Assembly: GCF_000143415.4 (NCBI RefSeq)
Contig: NW_003314268.1
Span: 804,011 to 868,010, forward strand
Length of the DNA: 64,000 nucleotides
Origin: Selaginella moellendorffii
Lineage: Eukaryota; Streptophyta; Lycopodiopsida; Selaginellales; Selaginellaceae
Direction of reading: 5' to 3'
Shown here: positions 22,001 to 30,362 of the stretch, in pieces
Numbering within the stretch: position 1 is the stretch's first letter
Layout of the letters: every line of letters starts with the position of its first letter
Translations under genes and position numbers: made by a program
Notes under the pieces: model-generated
Seen by the model: only the letters and a program-made list of their open reading frames with translations
Told to the model about the DNA's origin: nothing
Database searches by the model: none

Positions 22001-24403
22001 GCATTTGCCCTTGGAGTCGGAAGCAGATGACCCACCCGCTATTGCGTTGAAGACCCAGCTGAGCATTTCCCATGCTGCACCTGGAGCTTTCTTTGGATTC
22101 GAAAGCTCCATAGCCGTCTTCAGTTCCTCAGGCACGGGTAAATTGACCTCCCTCAGATCAATTCGATTGGCCTTGTCGAACGAAGCTGGGAAGTCACTCC
22201 AGTCCCACTCTGCTGCAGGACCAATAACAAGGGCGAGTGTGAAGATGCGGACATTCGTCGGTATCTTCTTCTTAGCCATTATCCCATGGATCTCCCGCAT
22301 CTCCTTGCCTTTCAACCGAGCCTTCACCTCGTTCAAGGCCTTCCAGAACTTGTGATAGGATTCGGAGTCGTAGATCATATAGTGGACTGAAGATTCCACC
22401 TCCGCAAGTCCCACCATTAAGTCAATGATGGAGCTGACTTCGTCTGCATGAGTGATCTCCTCGTTTGTGAAGTCCATCACACAAAAGATGTTCTTGACCT
22501 GCTCATCTCCGCGGGAAACGATGCTCCTCCACCTTTGATCCTCATCCGAATTCAAGTATACCCAGTAAGGTTCTCGATAGGCCTCTGCTGCGGGGTCGAG
22601 CTGTTTCTGAAGCCGGCGGTCGACATCAATCTTAATGAAATTTGGATACTGATCCAACTTCTCAGCTTTACTTTTCGTGGCATCCCGCAGCAGATCGATG
22701 AACTTGGGGGCCCCCTTCACGTACTCGTCGATGTCTTCATTTGACAACTCCAGCGCTTCCATCATCTCTTGCGTGGTGTCGATGCTCACCCTCTCCACGG
22801 CCACTTGCTCGAAGATCCAATCCTTCAATAGCGCACGAGCTCTCAGAGTCGTGCACAAGTCCTCGTATGTCACAATATGGCCGGGAGTCATTTTGGTCTT
22901 GTTGAAGACAACCTCACCACGTAGAAGAGCATTAGCCACTGTCAGAAGGTCGTCGTCGTCTAGAGACCGCGAGAAACGCAAGGTGTTGAGCTTCAAATCA
23001 TTGGGCTTCCGGCCGTCCTCCACACCCATTGAGTTTGGCAACTCCCCGTCATGGTACCTCCTCAGCACATCTACCCATTTGTCAAAAACAACTTTTGTCG
23101 CGAGTAGAATGTTATGGATGCTGAGTGTGTCATTGACCCCCAGTGTTTTCGAGAGAAGACTCGAGAATTCCTGCAATGGAAATGGCGTGAGGCCACATGC
23201 TATGCCACATGCAACGAGGCTTACCTGCCAGGCGCTAGTTGCTAGTGCACGTCCTTGTCCTGGTTTTTGTGGCTTCTTCAGTTGAACCCAGAGCTTCCGT
23301 GTTCGTGCCAATGTCTCGTGCAGACCCGATTTGTAGCACGTTTCTTGCTTGACATTCTGCGCGTGGGAGATGTATATGATAGATCGGAGGGGCGAGTTGC
23401 CTTTTATCAGGCGGACAACTCTTGTCTTGAAGACTTTCTTCACCTCCTCGCCCACCATAATATCCACAACTATCTCTTGCATCGCCAAGCTAGAATGCTG
23501 CCCGGAGACGGCATAGAACCGGATGTTCTGATCGTCCAACACCTTCCTATTGATCAAGTCTGGAAACCTCGTCTCGCCCTTCATTGTTCGGTAGTAGGGG
23601 ATCACGTCTGCGATGTCGAGTGTTACTGGACTTGCCAGCATCTTCTGCTTCAGTTTCTCCACCCACTCATCAGATACTAGCCTGTGGTTGTATTTGCTTT
23701 GGATGTCGATACGGCTCACGTCGATTGTATATACATTGTTGGAATAGTAACAAGTACTATTATCTGCGACGATTTTTGCTGCCTCTTCTTGCTCTTTCTG
23801 CTCTTTGCGGCTCTTCTTTTTGGTGGGTGTAGTGTTCGAACCCGAGGCAATGGCATCACTGAGTAGCTTCTTTTTTGGAGCAGGAGAGTCGGACGTCGGC
23901 TTGAGCTTGACCACCCTTTTCTGCTTCGAGGTAGTTTCCAGATCGACCCCCTTCCCCTTTGCTTCGCGAACTGGAGTCACTCTCAACGGCTCAATGTTGG
24001 AATATAGTTTTTGAACATCGCCGTAGGTGAGGTCCGTGGATTCCATGTGATCTTCATAGACCCGCAGCGTCTTTGAAATTGTGGGCCTCCTGGACAACCT
24101 CTCCCTAGCTCCCTCTAGGAATTCCTCATAGCCGCTGCCCCCCTCCGGGAAGCCGCTAGGATGTGCAAGGTGGATCTTGAAGGCAGACGCTGTCTCTACC
24201 ACAAGTGCCAGTCCATATTCTTGCATGGAACTGCATGGAGTGTCTGTCACTTGGATGAGGATCCCCATGCATTCTTTTCTCCCACCATCTGTGTTGTACA
24301 GCCTCAGATCCTCGCCTTCTATCCCGAAAGTCCAACTGGTGAGCTCCTCCCCCTTCTCTGCATCCACATTGACAGTGGCTGGAAGAAGAACGCAATTCCT
24401 CGC
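19038..24403 (-). CDS. ParB/Srx-like domain fused to FCP1-like HAD phosphatase, multi-exon transposon gene
   Basis: Predicted exons on the minus strand: 24403-23225, 23170-21847, 21796-21710, 21671-21582, 21532-21389, 21341-20805, 20747-20733, 20687-20580, 20532-19948, 19900-19038. All introns are GT-AG and 38-57 nt long, and every junction keeps one reading frame (about 1,643 codons; all but the first intron are phase 1). The true start was not found; an acceptor at 24404 implies 5' exons. A ParB/sulfiredoxin-like fold is suggested around residues 235-330 (VSRIDIQ ... YAVSGQHSSLAMQE). Lys/Arg-rich and Asp/Glu-rich linkers and a Pro-rich repeat follow. The C-terminus is HAD/FCP1-like: CIVFDLNGVL (nucleophile Asp kept, second Asp is Asn) and ILIIDDSPIK. 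DLNG forms occur in a plant FCP1-like subfamily. The role in transposition is unknown. A chance chain of nine in-frame introns is unlikely. Confidence 0.78.
20059..20080. repeat. 22 bp palindrome, in coding exon
   Basis: ATGGCGTGTG-GG-CACATGCCAT lies inside the Pro-rich repeat of the ParB/HAD gene, where the minus strand reads MACAHTPS. Confidence 0.85.
20085..20430 (-). repeat. Degenerate Pro/Ala-rich coding repeat
   Basis: Within exon 9 of the ParB/HAD gene about five units of 25-33 residues recur. They share an APLxPP or HTPSEPP block followed by Val/Ser and a PT/PM turn (for example DHAPLDAAHTTESILSTYPT and DQAPLDPHEAAPAAEPVVSS). This is probably a disordered linker before the HAD domain. 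Confidence 0.7.
20134..20155. repeat. 22 bp palindrome, in coding exon
   Basis: ATGGCGTGTG-AT-CACACGCCAT is a perfect palindrome. The minus strand encodes MACDHTPS. Confidence 0.9.
20733..20747 (-). other. 15 nt microexon of the ParB/HAD gene
   Basis: The minus-strand sequence GTCGCAGAGCAAATG lies between an intron ending CATGTAG (20748-20804) and one starting GTAAGT (20688-20732). It keeps phase 1 on both sides. It is predicted only from splice signals and frame. Confidence 0.6.
21351..21372. repeat. 22 bp palindrome in 47 nt intron
   Basis: ATGGCATGAG-CA-CACACGCCAT lies inside the intron 21342-21388 of the ParB/HAD gene and ends 9 nt from the acceptor. Confidence 0.88.
21542..21563. repeat. 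22 bp palindrome in 49 nt intron
   Basis: ATGGCATGAG-AC-CACACGCCAT lies inside the intron 21533-21581 and ends 9 nt from the acceptor. Confidence 0.88.
21683..21704. repeat. 22 bp palindrome, one arm decayed, in 38 nt intron
   Basis: ATGGCGTGAG-GC-CTCACGTGAC fills most of the intron 21672-21709, the shortest intron predicted in the gene. Confidence 0.8.
23182..23203. repeat. 22 bp palindrome in 54 nt intron
   Basis: ATGGCGTGAG-GC-CACATGCTAT lies in the intron 23171-23224. This intron is a multiple of three and has no stop, so unspliced RNA would stay in frame and add 18 residues to the ParB part. Confidence 0.88.
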
Positions 24404-24458
24404 CTGTTCAGAAATGCACAACAATTAGAGCTGACAGATGAAAAGCTAGTAGCTGGAA

Positions 24459-24480
24459 ATAACGTGAGGCCACACGCCAT
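24459..24480. repeat. 22 bp palindrome, 5' region
   Basis: ATAACGTGAG-GC-CACACGCCAT, two changes in the left arm. It is probably inside the intron that ends at 24404 on the minus strand. Confidence 0.8.
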
Positions 24481-24518
24481 TCACCACTGCATCAGATGTC
24501 TTGAGGCTGCATCCTAAG

Positions 24519-24540
24519 ATGGCGTGAGGCTACACGCCAT
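24519..24540. repeat. 22 bp palindrome, 5' region
   Basis: ATGGCGTGAG-GC-TACACGCCAT, near-perfect, 39 bp from the previous copy. Confidence 0.88.
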
Positions 24541-24595
24541 CTGTAACCGGACTGCACTCGAGAGCCCAATCGGTGCATGCCAATGTTGCTACTGA

Positions 24596-24617
24596 ATGGC
24601 ATGTGGCCTCATGCCAT
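24596..24617. repeat. 22 bp palindrome, 5' region
   Basis: ATGGCATGTG-GC-CTCATGCCAT. It lies downstream of a minus-strand GTAAGT donor near 24642, so it is probably intronic. Confidence 0.88.
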
Positions 24618-24769
24618 TTTCTACTTGGCCTAAAAGACTTACCATTTGAAGCCGAATGGAGGCGTGACAACCGGACTCGCTGGCGAATGTGCACTGTGTG
24701 TGCAGCGGATTGTAGCAGCAAGGCTACTCTGCCACTTACAGTTGGAGAGTGGCGCTGAAATCTCCCGGG

Positions 24770-24995
24770 ACGCCAAGTGGGCTGCGTGTGGGTGGCGGAG
24801 TGGGCGGCGGAGTTGGCGGCGAAGTTACAAACTGGGTGTGTCTTGAAGTGGACGCCGATGCACACGAGCGCGATGCGAGCGCGAGTGGACGCCGATGCAC
24901 ACGAGAAACCTGTAGAGAAGTGGGAGCGCGAGTGGGAGCGCGATGCGAGCGCGAGTGGGAGCGCGATGCGAGCGCGAGTGTGCGAGCGCGAGTAC
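24770..24995. repeat. GC-rich GAGCGCGA-type tandem array (left)
   Basis: Repeated blocks such as 'gagcgcgatgcgagcgcgag' and 'gtggacgccgatgcacacga' occur about 400 bp upstream of the first ParB/HAD exon. The open frames across it (Arg/Ser/His repeats) are low-complexity by-products. Confidence 0.75.
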
Positions 24996-25296
24996 GAAGC
25001 AAAATGCAAAACCTAACCTCACACGCGCGAAATGTCACGACGGTTGGTAATCCCGCCACGTCATCATTTCTCGGACTTGGGCGCCACCATTAATTTCTGG
25101 ATCGGCGCGCGCATGCGTGAAATCCAAAAGAAATCCGCAACGTCATCATTCCTCAGACTGCATGCACGCGAAATCCAAAAGAAAGATCATGATTGGGATA
25201 TCATTTAATACCCTCGCTATATTTATACCATGCATGATTGGATATTCCAAAGCATCTTGTATTTCCAAAAATGCCAGATGTTCAGCTAAATAAATT

Positions 25297-25420
25297 GTCA
25301 GAGGATTTGATGTGACGTTCAAGCATGTGGGCTCATGCAATTTTGATCCCAAAAAATGCACCAAAAAATGCTCGGCGTCATCTGGCGTTATCTCTTGAAT
25401 GGCGTGGGGCCGCATGCCAT
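25297..25420. repeat. Diverged repeat module, copy 1, with palindrome at 25399-25420
   Basis: 'gaggatttgatgtgacgttc', 'gggctcatgcaattttga', 'aaaaatgcaccaaaa' and a terminal palindrome ATGGCGTGGG-GC-CGCATGCCAT recur in the same order at 26255-26358. A partial third copy lies at 26550-26600. Confidence 0.75.
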
Positions 25421-25492
25421 TTTCAAGAGCACATAGGAGTATATTCCTAGAATATTCTGACATGCGCGAGATTGTTTTGAGTTTCCTGGAGA

Positions 25493-25717
25493 TCCAACCG
25501 TTAGATTGCAACTAGATTTTACAGAATGGTATACAATGTCCTTCTTGATGACCCTGCAAAGAAGCATCTCGATCGGACACCACATGAGACCACACGAGCC
25601 TTACAATGTTTCAGGGGCATTTGCCATAGATCCGACCGTTATTTTGCTCCAAGATTCTACAGTTTGGTGTGCATTGACCTTTCCATTGACACTACAAAGG
25701 GACATCACAATCAGATG
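25493..25717. repeat. Two diverged ~88 bp units, period 137 bp
   Basis: 'gatccaaccgttagattgc' at 25493 and 'gatccgaccgttattttgc' at 25630 begin parallel units. Both continue through 'agattttacag', 'ggtatacaatg/ggtgtgcattg' and 'acaatcagat'-like ends. Confidence 0.65.
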
Positions 25718-25893
25718 CGGGATCACAAGAAACCAACTTCACTAACTCTGGTTTCACCAAGATCTACGTAAGGAGTTATGAAATGAAAGGACCCTCTCTA
25801 TTGAAATGTGTTTATGGTCCTAAGGGCATTGTGACATATCCAAGGATTTTTCATCAAGTTCTGTATTTGCATGTTTATCAAGCTACTGAATTG

Positions 25894-25926
25894 CTAAACC
25901 CTAAACCCTAAACCCTAACCCTAAAC
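25894..25926. repeat. Short plant telomere-type repeat (CCCTAAA, about 4 units)
   Basis: CTAAACCCTAAACCC continues to CCTAACCCTAAAC. It is too short for a telomere; in plant promoters one or two such units act as telo-box elements. Confidence 0.85.
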
Positions 25927-26254
25927 ATGTGGCAAATGCTGCGTGAAGAAAGATGCCCTTTCTGGGCAAATGCTGTAAGAGGCAGATGCCGAGCAGATGT
26001 ATCTCAGGCTAGCGAAGGGGACAAACGAAAGCTAGCTATAAACATGACGGGATGCAAATAGATTACTAGGCTGGTCCTGCGAAAATCAAAAACCATAATT
26101 GAAAACATTGAAAATGCAAAAAGAAAGGTTTATAATATTTTTGAATTTTAAGCAACCAAAGGAATGTAAGTAGGGCATGTGTTTGTAAGTTTAAAAATGC
26201 CTCAGCCATATAAATTCCCAAGTAAATAAAGCTGTTTCTATTTTTGGTACAGGT

Positions 26255-26358
26255 AAACTTTATAGCGTGTGGGCTCATGCAATTTTGAACCCAAAAATGC
26301 ACCAAAAGATGCTCGACTAGCATTATTCTTTGAATGGCATGTGGCATTATATTGCCAT
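26255..26358. repeat. Diverged repeat module, copy 2, ending in a palindrome variant
   Basis: Same order of motifs as 25297-25420. The terminal palindrome at 26334-26358 has a 25 nt form, ATGGCATGTG-GCATT-ATATTGCCAT. Confidence 0.7.
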
Positions 26359-26669
26359 AAATGGACGTACACACACAGCATAATTATTCCTTTACACGGC
26401 GAATAATCTTGGCGCGGATCGCTGACATGGCATGGCAAAGTTCGAATCACTGACATGGCACAGCTGGATCGAGGCAAGGACATGATGTGACAAAGTTCAA
26501 CCTCCGACAGCAAAGTCTAGAAGCTACTCAGTTTGAAATTTGTCAGAGGAATCATAAGATCTGGTTTGTCAGAGGATTTGATGTGACGTTCAAGCGTGTG
26601 TTATTTTTGAATTCTCGAACTCATTCCTAGGTCTATCATTTTTGTGCGCCGTGTTCTTGGTTCCGCTGA

Positions 26670-26860
26670 GCGCAGTGAGCGCTGCTTGTGTAAGCGGCGT
26701 TGTGAGCTGTGGTTTATGCATCTACAAGCGGTTGCGGCATTGCGAGCGCCATTGCGAGCGGCAGTTTATGCGAGTGGCAGTTTGTGCGAGCGGCGCTACG
26801 AGCAGTTGCGGTGTTGCGAGCGGCGCTACGAGTAGTTGCGGTGTTGCGAGCGGCACTGTC
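26670..26860. repeat. GC-rich GCGAGCGGC-type tandem array (right)
   Basis: Repeated 'gttgcggtgttgcgagcggc' and 'gctacgagcagttgcgg' blocks lie about 400 bp upstream of the transposase ATG. They mirror the left array. Confidence 0.75.
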
Positions 26861-26948
26861 TTTGGTGTGGCTACCGCTTCCTCTTGATATTCGGCACTTG
26901 TGCTTCCTGGTATGTTCACCATGGAATGGTTTAGGACCACATTTAGAA

Positions 26949-26970
26949 ATGGCATGAGGCCACATGCCAT
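26949..26970. repeat. 22 bp palindrome upstream of transposase gene
   Basis: ATGGCATGAG-GC-CACATGCCAT, one mismatch between arms. It lies in a possible 5' intron from GTATGTTC (26911) to CTGCAG (27030). Confidence 0.9.
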
Positions 26971-27046
26971 CTTGGGCCCTTGCAATTTCATGGCTAGCGT
27001 ATTGTCATGTATGTTTTTACTTGCCTGCAGCTGTGTGTATATCAAG

Positions 27047-27069
27047 ATGGCATGAGGGCTCATGCCAAT
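27047..27069. repeat. Palindrome variant upstream of transposase gene
   Basis: ATGGCATGAG-GG-CTCATGCCAAT; the right arm carries one extra base. Confidence 0.82.
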
Positions 27070-27116
27070 TTTGTGAATGCGAAATTTCATGTGGGTGTCA
27101 ATAGCATGTTTGAATA

Positions 27117-27138
27117 ATGGCATGTGGCCTCATGCTAT
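27117..27138. repeat. 22 bp palindrome upstream of transposase gene
   Basis: ATGGCATGTG-GC-CTCATGCTAT. It lies about 80 bp before the acceptor TTTCAG that precedes the ATG. Confidence 0.85.
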
Positions 27139-27220
27139 TGAGGTTGTTTGGTATGTTATGATTTAGGCCATTCTCCAATCATTTTTTGTATGGTTTTAAC
27201 TTCTTTTCTGCACTTTCAGA

Positions 27221-30200
27221 ATGGCCTTCAGGGTTGGGGAAAAGGTTTACATTTTGAATGGTGGGAAGAGAGTTGCAAAAGGGACCCTTGTGTCTATGGA
27301 TCGGAACTTTGTTATACACTGTCAAAGGCTTGGGGAAGGCAATGCTGCTGTATCAGTAGAGACTGTCTTCGATGGGAATGTGGTCGCTATTGAACGAGGA
27401 GAGATGGTCGTCGGGGTAAATGTTGTTGTTGCCTTGAAAAATCTTCAGAAGAAAGCAGATGTTGGGGACAGCGCAAGTGCGACGCATGTTCCCTCCGTGG
27501 ATCTTAAGAACCGTGCTACATGGATTCAGGCAAAGGTGTTTCTAAACAACCCCGAGGGGGAGGTGGTAGCTGAGGGCTTAGCCACAGTTGTCGATCCAAG
27601 AGATGCGGTTGCTAATCAAGAATTGGGCTGGGATGATATTGGAGTTGCAATTTTAGAGGTTGTTGACACAGAAGAAAACAGTCTGACTATTGGAAGCATT
27701 GTGCGGTGGAAATTGAGGCATTTAGTGTTTGAGAATGTGAAGGATTCACAATCAAACACCACTACAACTGATGACAGAACATCTCTTCATGGGAAAAGAA
27801 AGTACACCTTCCTACAGCGCAGCCAAAGGGATCTGAGCAACGAACCGAAAAGGCAGAAAATGGCGATGGAGGTTCGAATGGTCTCGACAGTTGCTTGTTG
27901 CAAGAGGAGGTGCTGTCAACATGCTGATTGGGATGCTATTGAAGAGGAGAGAGCAAGATACAAGACATTGTCCTGGAAGGCAGCTCGCAATTTTGTGTAT
28001 GAGGCATTACGGTCATCTGTTGATGCTTCAGAACATCAGGTGGGGGGCATGGTCTTCCAGAGGGGTTTGGTCTGCATGAAGGCATGGAGAATCATTTATG
28101 GAGTCCCTCGAACCACATTCTACAGAATCAAAACTGAGTTCGAGGAACAAAGGGTTCAACAGGCAGTCCATGGGAACGACGGTACGCACAAAACCAGGGG
28201 TCATGTTGTATATGGAGAGGCAATCTTCAAGAGGTTTGTCGAGACATGTAGCGAGCAGCAACCACATAAAACCCGCCTCTTGGAAGATGGAACACGAGAC
28301 ACCCAACGAGTTCTCCCTTCCATGTATACCAAGGGGGCCATATTGGAAGATGTGAATCGGGAACTCCAGAGTAATGGCTACAGGAAGCTGAGCCAGTCTA
28401 GATTTAGTAGATTGTGGAGCAACAGGTTCAGGGATGTGAGTATAGGAAAGTACTCCAGCTTTTCAAAGTGTGACGAGTGCACTGCTATCAAAATGGCTTT
28501 GTCGAAGAATTCTTGCAGCGCTCAAGAGCGAGAGACGTTGGTTAGAAGGCGGCTCGACCACAACATCGAGCAGAGAAGCTGCAGGACTGCATATTATCAT
28601 AACAGGATTCTCTCCATGGAGAGACCTGACTCTTACCTCTGCATCATCCACGACAAAATGGATCAGAAAAAGACGTGCTTACCTCGACTCAATCCTGCCC
28701 CCAAGGCAATCTCTTCATCCATGCAGCTGCCTGTGTCTCTGTTTGGCATAATCGCTCATGGGCATGGTGCCCAGAACTATGGGAACTTCTTTGTGCCTCT
28801 ATGGGGTGGCGGGGGTGCAAACATGATGATTGCGTCCTTAGCAAAACACTTAAGGTCTCTGCAAAGTGCGCAGACTGAGCTGAACGGCCAACCCTTGCAT
28901 AAGGCCCTTGTCGATCGAACCCCATACAGGGTTCAGCTGGAGGAGGAGCAAAGGCTTGCAGTATCGCGTGGGGACCCATGCCATCCTAGTGAATATGTTG
29001 GCCGTCAGATTGTAGGGTTATCACGTGAGGCCTCATGCCATTACGACGAGGCTGGTCGCCCGGTGAATGCACAGCCTCATCCAAACGAAGCAGAATCTCA
29101 AGGAAGTTCTTGCGGCCGATGTGGCCTTCCACCCCATCTTCTGCTCCAAACAGACAATGCTGGCAGTGAGAACAAAAACATGTACGTCTTCGCGTACTTG
29201 GCGATGCTTGTTGCCAAAGGCATATTTGAAACGGTTACACTTGGCTTTCTCATGGTTGGGCACACTCATGAAGACGTCGATGCCATGTTCAGTCACCTGG
29301 CAGAGTCCCTCCGGCGATCCAATGTCCTCACCCTCCCACAACTCTACGATGAATTCCAAAATTGCATCAAAGGCACTGTTGAAGCTGCACTTGTGACAGA
29401 GGTTCCAGACTTTAAGGGGTTTGTAAGAGGCTACATCAGGGACGGATCCGAAACGCTGATTGGCCACTCCAAGCCTCTTCAGTTTCATTTCAGCATGCGT
29501 GACGGTGCTCCAGTGATGAGGTACAAGATGAGAGAATGGGACACAGTGTGGCTGCCAGTGGATGGCATTGAACTCTTCAAGAGAGATCCCATAATTGGGG
29601 AACCTATGATTCCTCAGGGTTCCCCACGGCCGATGCACCCGGATGGACTCAAAGACCAGGAAAGTATAGTGGCCGGGATTAGACAGCATATTGCCTTCTG
29701 GAAGAGGGGGTTGGTGTTTGGTGGAGAATCCTATTTTAAGAGGTGCAAGCCTTTGCTCGAATACTGGGAGAAGATTATATCTGCTATCCAAAATGGGCCG
29801 GTTGTATATGAAGAATTGGAAGAGTCCTTTTGGCCAGAACCCAGAGCACCAGATAGTAGCGGAACAATGTCCTCTGGAAATGCAGTGACAGATAACGATG
29901 TTGAGGATCACTATTGTGGGCCGAGGAACAAGAAGCCGGATTCAGCATTCAATCCAGTACAGGTCTGCAAAGGAATGGTCGTGCTTGTCAGACCCAGTAA
30001 TAAAAAACAAATGATATGGGTGGGGCGCTGCATCACTGATGCAGAGGAGGACGCGGAAACTAACTCCTTCAATGTAACTGTGGAGTGGTTCAAGCCAAGT
30101 TCCGGATATACGAAGGATTGCCTAGAAAAGAGATGGGTGCTGAATCCAAGGGATCCCAGCATGAGCATATCGGTGGATAATGTTGTGCATGGTTGGATGC

Positions 30201-30362
30201 GGAAGCAGAGTGCCACCATCACCTTGCCAGACCATGCAAGAGATGCAGCAAGAGCATTCATAACCCGGGTTCAAGGTGAGATTCATTAATATTCCTTTAC
30301 TAAGTTTCTAATGTATTTTATTTCAAGGTGAACAATCCGAATCTGAATCAGAGGAGGCGTGA
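27221..30362 (+). CDS. Transposase-like protein with DUF7869-type RNase-H core
   Basis: The ATG at 27221 follows a splice acceptor (CACTTTCAG). Exon 1 runs to 30275, a 52 nt GT-AG intron follows (30276-30327), and exon 2 (30328-30362) adds GEQSESESEEA; total 1029 residues. Without splicing a stop comes at 30289. Residues about 3-75 and 98-170 look like two copies of a beta-rich domain (VAKGTLVSMDRN / VAEGLATVVDPR) seen near the N-terminus of plant transposon proteins. Cys-rich motifs lie near 225 and 418 (KCDEC). The catalytic core has IIHDKMDQ (D478, D481), LQTDNAGSENKN (D645) and GHTHEDVDAMF (E684, D685, D687), the pattern I recall for the DUF7869 family. It is most likely the transposase; catalysis is inferred. 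Two palindromes lie in the coding sequence. Confidence 0.82.
28963..28984. repeat. Palindrome-like site in transposase coding sequence
   Basis: ATCGCGTGGG-GA-CCCATGCCAT. The arms are imperfect but length and arm ends match the family. It encodes SRGDPCHP. Confidence 0.7.
29020..29041. repeat. 22 bp palindrome in transposase coding sequence
   Basis: ATCACGTGAG-GC-CTCATGCCAT. It encodes SREASCHY, just upstream of the LQTDNAG catalytic block. Confidence 0.82.

Larger units (their letters stand above)
24404..27220. promoter_or_regulatory. Divergent 5' region between the two transposon genes
   Basis: About 2.8 kb separates the ParB/HAD gene (leftward) from the transposase gene (rightward). It holds at least eight palindromes and two GC-rich GAGCG-type tandem arrays, one on each side at similar distance from the genes. 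It also holds two diverged repeat modules and a telomere-repeat cluster. Splice-like signals (donor GTAAGT on the minus strand at about 24642, acceptors at 24404 and 27220) suggest 5' UTR introns on both sides. No core promoter could be fixed. Confidence 0.6.

Noticed and set aside
24530-25009. 159-codon minus-strand frame rich in Arg, Ser and His repeats
   Set aside because: Produced by the GAGCG-type tandem array; low complexity, and the other frames across it are also open.
25894-25926. Chromosome end
   Set aside because: Only about four units, flanked on both sides by transposon sequence.
20059-29041. Palindromes as a CRISPR array
   Set aside because: Spacing is irregular over 10 kb, sites lie in introns and exons, and the context is a eukaryotic transposon.
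29033-29911. 292-codon open frame antisense to the transposase
   Set aside because: Shadow of the GC-rich coding strand; no motif and no splice or start support.
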